DNA of 6,007 bases, from NCBI GenBank assembly GCA_018061225.1, contig JAGOUK010000089.1, positions 1-6,007 of the forward strand. The letters are read 5' to 3'. The stretch is from Candidatus Omnitrophota bacterium. GTDB lineage: Bacteria > Omnitrophota > Gorgyraeia > 2-02-FULL-51-18 > JAGOUK01. The position numbers were made by a program, and so were the translations under genes. Each line of letters begins with the position of its first letter. The stretch's first letter is position 1. The notes below the pieces were generated by a model, which ran no database searches, was not told the origin of the DNA, and saw only the letters and a list, made by a program, of their open reading frames with translations. This document shows, one piece after another, positions 1-5,316 of the stretch.

Positions 1-648
1 GACTTGCCCATCGCAGTATCGCCCGGCCCCGATGCCGATCACCGGAATATTGAGTTCTTCGGCGCCGCGGCGGGCCAATGATTCTGGGACGCATTCAAAA
101 ACGATGGCGAAAGCGCCTGACGCTTCGAAGGCACGGGCCGCATCCAAGACGCGGGCCGCGGAATCAGGATCGGCGCCGCGCACACGGAAGGCCTCGCCTT
201 CCTTGAGATCCTGCGGCGTGAGCCCCACATGTCCCATAACGGGAACGCCCGCTTTGACCAGCGCCTGCGTCTGCGCGGCTGCGCGGGGCGTCCATTCGAT
301 CTTAACGGCATCGGCCCCGGCCTTGATCAAGGATTTGGCCTGTGCTTTGAGGGCGGCCGGCGTCAATTGCGATGCTTCGTAAGGGATGTCCGTGATAATG
401 GGTTTGTTCGGTGCGCCGCGGCGGACGGCGCCGGTGCAGCTGAGCATGATTGGTGTATCAGCCCGGCGCGTTGATGTGAACCCGAGAACCACGGTCGCGA
501 CGCTGTCACCGACGAGCAGCCAGTCCGCCCCGCCCGCTTGCGCAACGCGCGCCGACGGCGCGTCGTACGCGGTGATCATGACGATCTTTGCGGGGTTCTT
601 GACGCGTTGGGACAAACGAATCGCCGCGTCAAATGGCGCCAGGCTCAT
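1..648 (-). CDS. panB: 3-methyl-2-oxobutanoate hydroxymethyltransferase (ketopantoate hydroxymethyltransferase), 3' end cut by window edge
   Basis: PanB moves the one-carbon unit of 5,10-methylene-THF onto 2-ketoisovalerate to make ketopantoate, the first committed step to pantothenate and CoA, in the cytoplasm. The 216 residues seen (family about 265-280) form most of the TIM barrel. Family landmarks read in order: ITAYD (25-29), VGDS (46-49), TDIPY (86-90), VKIE (115-118), MGHVGLTPQ (138-146), ECVP (185-188), IGIGAG (204-209) and CDGQV at the edge. Metal ligands and active-site residues known from E. coli PanB are kept: D48, D87, E118, K116, H140 and E185. Odd points are WT in place of the usual GG after KIE, and EAFRVRG where GGYKVQG is normal. 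The ATG lies inside the folD stop (ATGA), with no visible Shine-Dalgarno site, so translation is probably coupled to folD. The family call is secure; a specialised paralogue is possible. The last 50 or so residues lie outside the window. Confidence 0.93.
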   Translation of the reverse strand, partial: MSLAPFDAAIRLSQRVKNPAKIVMITAYDAPSARVAQAGGADWLLVGDSVATVVLGFTSTRRADTPIMLSCTGAVRRGAPNKPIITDIPYEASQLTPAALKAQAKSLIKAGADAVKIEWTPRAAAQTQALVKAGVPVMGHVGLTPQDLKEGEAFRVRGADPDSAARVLDAARAFEASGAFAIVFECVPESLARRGAEELNIPVIGIGAGRYCDGQV

Positions 649-1496
649 GCGGCGGGATGGGCTTGCGGCGCGGAGGCGGATAAGGCAATGAGATTGCGGA
701 CCAGCATCAAGGAAGTTACGGGGCCGACGCCGCCCGGGACCGGCGTGATGAAGCCGGCGCGAGATTGTGCTGCAGCGAACTCAACATCTCCGCTTGGATG
801 GCCGTCCACCACATTTTCTCCCGCGTCGACGACCACCGCGCCGGGCTTGATCCAAGCACCGCGGATGAGAGCGGCTCGGCCCACCGCCGCAACGATGATG
901 TCCGCGGAAGCAACATGAGATTGGAGATCCTGTGTTTTGGAGTGGCAGAGCGTGACGGTGGCGTCGGCTTCAAGCAGGAGTTCGGCGGCGGGACGTCCGA
1001 CGATGCGGCTGCGCCCGATGACGACGGCATGTTTGCCCGCGATGGGAAGTCCGGCTGCGCGGACGAGTTCGAAGCAGGCTGATGCGGTCGGAGGAAAAAC
1101 TCCCGCGGCGCCGGCGGATCCGTAGCGAGTCCCCTCAGCATCACGATGCGGGGGTAATTCGGCAACGAGCGCCTGATACGGCAGATGTTTGGGCATGGGG
1201 CTTAAAACAAGGGTTCCAGTGACGGCGGCGTTTGACGCGGAGGCGTGGATGGCGGCGCGGACGTCCCCGGCGGCCGCGGAGGCCGGCAAAAGAGTCTTGA
1301 GATGGCGGATCCCGACCTTTTCCATGAGCCTGCCAATCGCTTCTTCGTAAAGCCGCGCGTCCTCGGCATCACCGACGCGGAGCGTTTCGAGCGTGACAGG
1401 CTTACCCGACGCGGCGGAGGCTTCCGTCACCTTGGCGCGGTATTGTTCGCGTAATTGTTTGGCCAGTTCGCGGCCGTCGAGCAGGATGGCGCTCAT
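645..1496 (-). CDS. folD: FolD-family methylene-THF dehydrogenase with altered cyclohydrolase active site
   Basis: FolD normally interconverts 5,10-methylene-, 5,10-methenyl- and 10-formyl-THF, as an NADP-dependent dehydrogenase and a cyclohydrolase sharing one pocket. This 283-residue protein has the usual length. Its C-terminal half is clearly FolD: GRSRIVGRP (161-169, dinucleotide-binding loop), VTLCHSKT (181-188), ADIIVAAVG (198-206), KPGAVVVDAGEN (217-228), GDVEF (236-240) and TPVPGGVGPVT (251-261). The N-terminal catalytic half is diverged. E. coli Y50 is kept, but K54 is I54, Q98 is L98 (LVLSPMP for LVQLPLP) and D121 is E121 (RDAEG for KDVDG). Lysine 54 is needed for cyclohydrolase activity in studied enzymes, so I infer dehydrogenase only, or altered function. 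The gene overlaps fchA by ATGA at its start and panB by ATGA at its end. The start has no close Shine-Dalgarno site, which fits translational coupling. MtdA is unlikely because the PGGVGP segment is present. Confidence 0.9.
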   Translation of the reverse strand: MSAILLDGRELAKQLREQYRAKVTEASAASGKPVTLETLRVGDAEDARLYEEAIGRLMEKVGIRHLKTLLPASAAAGDVRAAIHASASNAAVTGTLVLSPMPKHLPYQALVAELPPHRDAEGTRYGSAGAAGVFPPTASACFELVRAAGLPIAGKHAVVIGRSRIVGRPAAELLLEADATVTLCHSKTQDLQSHVASADIIVAAVGRAALIRGAWIKPGAVVVDAGENVVDGHPSGDVEFAAAQSRAGFITPVPGGVGPVTSLMLVRNLIALSASAPQAHPAA

Positions 1497-2104
1497 GATT
1501 TGGCGGGTATCTCCAGTGAAAAGGTTTCTTCCAGGCGGTTGCCGTACAGCAGTACTTGCTTTTGGAGGCGGTCGAGCCGCGCGCGGTGGAATTCTGTGAA
1601 CTCGGTATCGGTGATCTCGCGAAGATTGATCTCGACGTTGAATCGCCCGCCCTTAAACGCGGCGATGAGGAAAAGTCCGCATTCGGCTAAGTCACTCATC
1701 AGATGATTGGATGTCCACGGCGTTTCACGCGACGCGACGGTGAGTGCCTCGTAAGCCGCCTCGCAGATCCCCATGGGAACGAGCGCGGCTTCGCGCAGCG
1801 CTTTTTGAAGTTCGGGTGACGGCGTTTTCCAGAGAGCGGAGACTTTTTCGAAGGCGCGGGCGTCCTCGGTCACGATCGTGAGGAAGCGCTCCCGTATTTT
1901 CTGAAGCTGGCGGGCGCGCTCGCGGCATTGGGCGGCATCCGGGTTCTTGGACTTTTTGGCATTGAGATTGGCGACCATTTCGCCGAGTGACGTGCCGAGC
2001 GCGCCGACATACGCCGCGGCGGATCCGCCGCCGGGCGCCGGCTCGGAGGATCCCAGGATCTCCGAATACCGGCTGAGCGTCATTTCTGAAAAAAGTTTTT
2101 TCAT
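1493..2104 (-). CDS. fchA: methenyl-THF cyclohydrolase of the FchA / FTCD C-terminal (cyclodeaminase) family
   Basis: This 203-residue, mostly helical protein matches the stand-alone family related to the C-terminal domain of formiminotransferase-cyclodeaminase. Members act either as 5,10-methenyl-THF cyclohydrolase (FchA) or as formimino-THF cyclodeaminase. Visible landmarks are PAPGGGSAAA (22-31) with the following GALGTSLGEMV (34-44), a charged helical stretch (60-75), EDARAFEKV (80-88), VPMGICE (109-115), SDLAECG (137-143) and NVEIN (156-160). Length is normal for the family. Its place between fhs and a FolD lacking the cyclohydrolase lysine argues strongly for the cyclohydrolase role, converting 10-formyl-THF to methenyl-THF. 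No histidine-degradation gene is nearby to support cyclodeaminase, though sequence alone does not exclude it. The start is fixed by a GAGGAG site 7 nt upstream. The gap to fhs is 24 nt, and the stop overlaps the folD start by ATGA. Confidence 0.88.
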   Translation of the reverse strand: MKKLFSEMTLSRYSEILGSSEPAPGGGSAAAYVGALGTSLGEMVANLNAKKSKNPDAAQCRERARQLQKIRERFLTIVTEDARAFEKVSALWKTPSPELQKALREAALVPMGICEAAYEALTVASRETPWTSNHLMSDLAECGLFLIAAFKGGRFNVEINLREITDTEFTEFHRARLDRLQKQVLLYGNRLEETFSLEIPAKS

Positions 2105-2111
2105 CGCGTCT

Positions 2112-2117
2112 CTCCTC
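2112..2117 (-). promoter_or_regulatory. ribosome-binding site of fchA
   Basis: On the minus strand GAGGAG stands 7 nt before the fchA ATG, inside the 24-nt gap after the fhs stop. It fixes the fchA start. It also lets fchA be translated independently of fhs, unlike the two downstream genes, which have no such site. Confidence 0.8.
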
Positions 2118-2128
2118 GTGGCGGCGGA

Positions 2129-3760
2129 TTAGTCCGCGATCGTCATGAAGCCTTCGTCAGTCACGTCGATCTTTTCGAACAACGGAAACTCGGGCATGCC
2201 GGGCATGAGCAGCAGCTTGCCGGTCAGAATAACAAGATAGCGGGCGCCCGCGCAGATGCGTACGCCGCGGACCGGGAGCTTCCAATTAATCGGGGCCCCT
2301 TTGTCTTCGGGTTTATCTGATAACGAAAACGGATTCTTCGCGATATTGACCGGGTAGTGATCCAGGCCCAGACGATGAACGAGTTCCAGGTCCTTTTTGG
2401 CCTTGTCCGAGAGAACGATGTCGGAGGCGCCGTACATCTTTTGGGCGATGATGCGGATTTTTTCTTCCGGAGATGACGCGGGGTCGACGAATCGTTTGAA
2501 ATCAGTTGTTTTACGAGAAGCGGCGTCGACGACCGTTTCGGCCAGTTCGAGAGCGCCTTTGCCGCCGTCGCGCACGGAGGTGCAGACCGCGTGAAGGACT
2601 TTTTGGGTCTGGAGATAGCTCTTCAAAATCACGATCTCAGAATCGGTGTCTTGCGGGAAGCGGTTGATACAGACCACCGGTTCGACACCGTAATTGCGGA
2701 TATTCGAAACGTGCTTGTCGAGGTTCTTGAAGCCCAATTCGAAACTGGAGTCGTTCGAGTGGCTTTTCAGCGCTTTGACGGTGACAACGAGGACAACGAC
2801 GCTGGGCTTCACTTCGGGCGCGTTGGGCAGCACGACGTCAAAAAGTTTTTGCATGCCCAGATCGGTGCCGAAACCGGACTCGGTTACGACGTATTGGGCT
2901 AATTTGAGTCCCGTGAGCGTTGCTATGAGCGAATTATTGCCGTGTGAAACGTTTGCGAAAGGACCCGTGTGCACGAACACGGCCTGACCTTCGGAGGTCT
3001 GAACCACATTGGGTTGCAGCGCGTCCTTGAGCAGCGCAGCCATAGCGCCGGCGACTTTTAAGTCCCGCGCATAAACGGGTCTGCCGTCCGTTGTGAGAGC
3101 GACGAGGATGTCGCTCAGCCGTTTTTTAAGATCAGGAATGGATGTTGAAAGCGAAAGGATGGACATCACCTCACTGGCCGGAGTGATCTCAAATGGCGTT
3201 TTGTAACGCTCCTCCTCCGCCCCCTTGGCCGCGCCGACGATGACTTCGCGGAGCTGACGGTCACAAATATCGAGCGAACGGCGCCAGAAGACCTGATGTT
3301 CATCAATACCCAGCTTATTGCCATGATGGCGATGGTTGTCGATGGCGGCCGCCAAAAGATTGGTGGCCAGCTCCACCGCGTGGATGTCGCCGGTGAAGTG
3401 GAGATTGATGTCTTCCTGGGGAAGGACCTGGGCATTGCCATTGCCGGTCGCGCCGCCCTTGTTGCCGAGGAAAGGCGCGAGCGAAGGTTCGCGGAGGCAG
3501 AGAATGGCTTTCTTCTTAAGAAGACCCAGGCCTTGCGTGAGGCCGATGGAGGTACAGGTTTTGCCTTCGCCCTGCTTGGTCGGGTTGATGCCGGAGACGC
3601 AGATCAGTCGCCCGTAGGGCTTACCAACGAGGCGGCCAAACACCGAAAGACCAACCTTGGCTTTATGCGGACCGTACAAAGAGAGCTCATCTTCACGGAT
3701 ACCGACCGATCTGGCCACTTCGGTGATGAGGAGCATGGGCTTGGGACGGTTGATCTGCAT
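2129..3760 (-). CDS. fhs: formate--tetrahydrofolate ligase (10-formyl-THF synthetase)
   Basis: Fhs joins formate to THF using ATP, giving 10-formyl-THF. The 543 residues from the chosen ATG compare with about 555-560 usually. The opening ITEVARSVGIREDEL...YG is the classical N terminus. Landmarks follow: P-loop GEGKT (64-68; K67 equals Moorella K74), LREPSLAPFLGNKGGATG (89-106; R90 equals R97), EDINLHFTGD (116-125), AGAMAALLKDA (237-247), GPFANVSHGNNSLIA (266-280), YVVTESGFGTDLG (290-302), FSLSD (478-482), and a C-terminal LLLMPGMPEFP then EKIDV. Both family signatures are altered: GNGNAQVLPQED for the usual GGGYAQVxPMED, and KSHSN for KxHGG. The ATG at 3760 is preferred because an AAGG site precedes it and it fits the family N terminus; a TTG at 3802 would add 14 residues with no homology visible. 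First gene of the operon, behind its own promoter. Confidence 0.95.
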   Translation of the reverse strand: MQINRPKPMLLITEVARSVGIREDELSLYGPHKAKVGLSVFGRLVGKPYGRLICVSGINPTKQGEGKTCTSIGLTQGLGLLKKKAILCLREPSLAPFLGNKGGATGNGNAQVLPQEDINLHFTGDIHAVELATNLLAAAIDNHRHHGNKLGIDEHQVFWRRSLDICDRQLREVIVGAAKGAEEERYKTPFEITPASEVMSILSLSTSIPDLKKRLSDILVALTTDGRPVYARDLKVAGAMAALLKDALQPNVVQTSEGQAVFVHTGPFANVSHGNNSLIATLTGLKLAQYVVTESGFGTDLGMQKLFDVVLPNAPEVKPSVVVLVVTVKALKSHSNDSSFELGFKNLDKHVSNIRNYGVEPVVCINRFPQDTDSEIVILKSYLQTQKVLHAVCTSVRDGGKGALELAETVVDAASRKTTDFKRFVDPASSPEEKIRIIAQKMYGASDIVLSDKAKKDLELVHRLGLDHYPVNIAKNPFSLSDKPEDKGAPINWKLPVRGVRICAGARYLVILTGKLLLMPGMPEFPLFEKIDVTDEGFMTIAD

Positions 3761-3766
3761 GAGCGA

Positions 3767-3772
3767 CCCTTC
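3767..3772 (-). promoter_or_regulatory. ribosome-binding site that decides the fhs start
   Basis: GAAGGG on the minus strand ends 6 nt before the ATG at 3760. No comparable purine-rich site precedes the in-frame TTG at 3802, where the upstream bases read GGGTTA. This supports the shorter Fhs protein. Confidence 0.65.
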
Positions 3773-3828
3773 GTTCGTTATGTCAAAAAAGTTAAAAAGC
3801 AATAACCCAAGATAAAGCGGGAGAAGAG

Positions 3829-3857
3829 ATTATAGAAACTCCCCCATCTCCAGTCAA
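3829..3857 (-). promoter_or_regulatory. sigma70-type promoter of the fhs-fchA-folD-panB operon
   Basis: On the minus strand a -35 box TTGACT (3852-3857) and a perfect -10 box TATAAT (3829-3834) are separated by exactly 17 bp. Transcription should start near 3822, leaving a leader of about 62 nt before the fhs ATG. It is the only strong promoter seen upstream of the four-gene operon. The DNA just upstream (3870-3890) is AT-rich and could act as an UP element or a regulator site. Confidence 0.82.
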
Positions 3858-3873
3858 CCAACACGGACATTAT

Positions 3874-3890
3874 GTTTTAACTTATAAAAC
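3874..3890. promoter_or_regulatory. AT-rich inverted repeat upstream of the fhs promoter, possible operator or UP element
   Basis: GTTTTA (3874-3879) and TAAAAC (3885-3890) are perfect 6-bp inverted arms around ACTTA. The repeat is centred about 60 bp upstream of the predicted fhs transcription start, just above the -35 box. That place and symmetry suit a dimeric activator or an UP element. It could also be chance in AT-rich DNA; the binding protein is unknown. Confidence 0.3.
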
Positions 3891-3900
3891 CACCGCCCGC

Positions 3901-3975
3901 GCCCAAGACCGATGGCGGGGGCTGACCGCTGGGTCATACGACAAGATTATGGGCTGGATTAAACGAATCTTGGGC
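3901..3975. repeat. competing small inverted repeats in the guaB3-fhs spacer
   Basis: GCCCAAGA (3901-3908) is the exact inverse of TCTTGGGC (3968-3975). Within it, CAAGATT (3942-3948) is the exact inverse of AATCTTG (3966-3972), with a 17-nt loop. The two pairings share the right arm and exclude each other. On the minus strand they lie just after the long hairpin, where guaB3 read-through RNA would end or be processed. The role is unknown; stems this short could be coincidental. Confidence 0.4.
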
Positions 3976-3977
3976 TA

Positions 3978-4059
3978 GCGCGGAAGGGGTAAATGCCTCT
4001 GAGCGCCTTCGCGGCGTCCGCCGCGTCTTCGCGCGAAGAGGCATTTACCCCTTCCGCGC
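3978..4059. repeat. 82-nt palindromic element with perfect 23-bp arms (large hairpin after guaB3)
   Basis: The arms 3978-4000 and 4037-4059 are exact inverse complements over 23 bp, beginning GCGCGGAAGGGG. Inside, GCGC pairs with GCGC (4003-4006 with 4031-4034), separated from the outer stem by a symmetric GA/GA mismatch. A tip hairpin CGCGGC-GTCC-GCCGCG occupies 4010-4025, so nearly the whole element folds back on itself. It lies 17 nt past the guaB3 stop, as a terminator or 3'-end stabiliser would, but no T-run follows on either strand, so it is not a classical intrinsic terminator. A dispersed palindromic repeat (REP- or MITE-like) is the main alternative. No target-site duplication is evident at its ends. 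Confidence 0.85.
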
Positions 4060-4076
4060 AACACGAGACTTTGGTT

Positions 4077-5237
4077 TTACTTACCCATCCCGAGACGCTG
4101 AGCCTGCTGATAGACCTTACCTTCGGTCTTGATCGCGGGCGCGATCACGATGTCGATGCTTTGCAGTTCGCGAATCGTCTGAGCTCCGACATTGCCCATG
4201 CAGGTTTGAAGCGCACCGACCAGGTTCTGGGTGCCGTCATCAAGACCAGCGGGCCCGAACAGAATCTGTTCGAGCGAACCGGTGATGCCGACCTTGATCC
4301 GTGTGCCGCGCGGAAGATTGGCATGAGGCGTGGCCATGCCCCAGTGATAACCGCGGCCGGGTGCTTCCTTGGCTTTGGCAAAAGCGGAGCCGACCATAAC
4401 AGCGTCTGATCCGCAGGCAAAGGCCTTGCAGATGTCGCCGCCGGTGGACATGCCGCCGTCCGCGATGATCGGAACGTAGCGGCCGGTGCGCTTGTTGTAC
4501 TCGTCGCGCGCGGCGGCCGCGTCGCAGATCGCGGTGACTTGGGGAACGCCCATGCCGAGCACGCCGCGGGTGGTGCACGCCGCGCCGGGTCCGACACCGA
4601 TGAGGATGCCGCTGGCGCCCGTTTCCATGAGCTCAAGCGTGGTCTGATACGTCACGCAGTTGCCGAGGATTACCGGAATCTTCATCCCGGAAATAAATTT
4701 CTTGAGGTCGAGCGTCTGGTACTTGGTGGCAATGTGCTTAACCGTGGAGACAGTCGACTGGACGATGAACACGTCCGCGCCCGCGGCTTGCGCGATGCGG
4801 CCGTATTTTTCGGCCTTCTGGGGAATGCTCGAGACAACGGCAACGCCGCCGGCTTTTTTGATTTCTTTGATGCGGCGCGAGATAAGCGCTTCTTTGACCG
4901 GTGCCTTGTAGAGAGACTGAAGAATCTCGGTCGCCTCTTCAGGGCTTGCGCCGGAGATCTTACTCAGGACAGAGTCAGGGTTTTCGTAGCGGGTCTGGAC
5001 ACCCTCGAGATTGAGGGCGGCGAGGGCGCCGAGCTTGGACATGGCGACGGCAAACTTGACGTCAACGACGCCGTCCATGGCGGAGGCAATGATGGGAACC
5101 GCGATGCGCTTTTTGCCAAGCTTCCAGGAGCTATCGACTTCCTCGGGGTTGATCGTCACATTTCCGGGAACCAATGCGATCTCGTCAAAACCATATGCTC
5201 TGCGTGCTTTTCTTCCGCGACCTAGCCATTCACCCAT
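4077..5237 (-). CDS. guaB3: GuaB3 family IMP dehydrogenase (CBS-less)
   Basis: IMP dehydrogenase oxidises IMP to XMP with NAD, the entry step to GMP. At 386 residues this is far shorter than standard GuaB (about 490), because the paired CBS (Bateman) domain is missing. The opening [20 protein letters not shown] (6-25) and the following ASAMDG (51-56), LNLEG (75-79) and TRYENP (82-87) are typical of the GuaB3 subgroup. The catalytic loop [12 protein letters not shown] (214-225) carries cysteine C221. ADGGM (259-263) is the phosphate-binding turn. The mobile-flap Arg-Tyr pair sits in [10 protein letters not shown] (292-301). GuaB3 proteins are best known from actinobacteria and cyanobacteria; as I recall, a cyanobacterial member was shown to have IMPDH activity. 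The start is supported by AAGGAGA 7 nt upstream. The gene has its own promoter and looks monocistronic. GMP reductase is less likely given the GuaB3-type N terminus. Confidence 0.9.
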   Translation of the reverse strand: MGEWLGRGRKARRAYGFDEIALVPGNVTINPEEVDSSWKLGKKRIAVPIIASAMDGVVDVKFAVAMSKLGALAALNLEGVQTRYENPDSVLSKISGASPEEATEILQSLYKAPVKEALISRRIKEIKKAGGVAVVSSIPQKAEKYGRIAQAAGADVFIVQSTVSTVKHIATKYQTLDLKKFISGMKIPVILGNCVTYQTTLELMETGASGILIGVGPGAACTTRGVLGMGVPQVTAICDAAAARDEYNKRTGRYVPIIADGGMSTGGDICKAFACGSDAVMVGSAFAKAKEAPGRGYHWGMATPHANLPRGTRIKVGITGSLEQILFGPAGLDDGTQNLVGALQTCMGNVGAQTIRELQSIDIVIAPAIKTEGKVYQQAQRLGMGK

Positions 5238-5244
5238 GATGTTG

Positions 5245-5251
5245 TCTCCTT
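5245..5251 (-). promoter_or_regulatory. ribosome-binding site of guaB3
   Basis: AAGGAGA on the minus strand ends 7 nt before the ATG at 5237. It is the strongest Shine-Dalgarno site in the window. It sits within about 15 nt of the predicted RNA 5' end, so the leader is too short for a riboswitch. Confidence 0.85.
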
Positions 5252-5264
5252 AAAAATTTTGATT

Positions 5265-5293
5265 ACTATAGTCATGCGCGCTTGCGATGTCAA
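5265..5293 (-). promoter_or_regulatory. sigma70-type promoter of guaB3
   Basis: On the minus strand a consensus -35 box TTGACA (5288-5293) and a -10 box TATAGT (5265-5270) are separated by exactly 17 bp. Transcription should begin near 5258, about 20 nt before the start codon. The promoter lies wholly in the 79-bp gap after uppP, showing that guaB3 can be expressed independently of uppP. Confidence 0.82.
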
Positions 5294-5316
5294 TAAAATG
5301 GAGCTCTACTTTTCCC

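Larger units (their letters stand above)
3761..4076. other. 316-bp intergenic region between guaB3 and fhs
   Basis: No credible gene lies here on either strand. From the guaB3 stop leftwards it holds a short unstructured 3' tail, an 82-nt hairpin (4059 to 3978), a cluster of smaller inverted repeats (3901-3975), an AT-rich 17-nt inverted repeat (3874-3890), the fhs promoter (3829-3857), and a leader of about 60 nt. The leader is rich in T on the minus strand (runs of 5 and 6 T). No folate or glycine riboswitch core is recognisable in it. Confidence 0.75.

Noticed and set aside
39..311. 90-residue minus-strand open frame overlapping panB
   Set aside because: It is another frame of the panB region; the panB frame itself carries clear PanB motifs without interruption.
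3296..3805. 169-residue open frame on the plus strand
   Set aside because: Antisense to the well-supported fhs gene, with no domain signal; a frame shadow.
3761..3822. Possible THF or glycine riboswitch, or attenuator, in the fhs leader
   Set aside because: The leader is only about 62 nt and lacks a recognisable conserved core. The only stem seen is a 3-bp CCC/GGG pairing, too weak to call.
3993..4409. 138-residue plus-strand open frame starting in the hairpin arm
   Set aside because: It begins inside the palindromic element and runs antisense through the 3' end of guaB3, with no ribosome-binding site or family resemblance.
4539..5225. 228-residue open frame on the plus strand
   Set aside because: It lies entirely antisense to guaB3, is rich in Arg/Gly/Asp/Leu as expected from the opposite strand of a GC-rich gene, and shows no recognisable motif.
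5238..5264. Purine or guanidine-type riboswitch before guaB3
   Set aside because: The predicted start leaves a leader of about 20 nt, too short for any aptamer.
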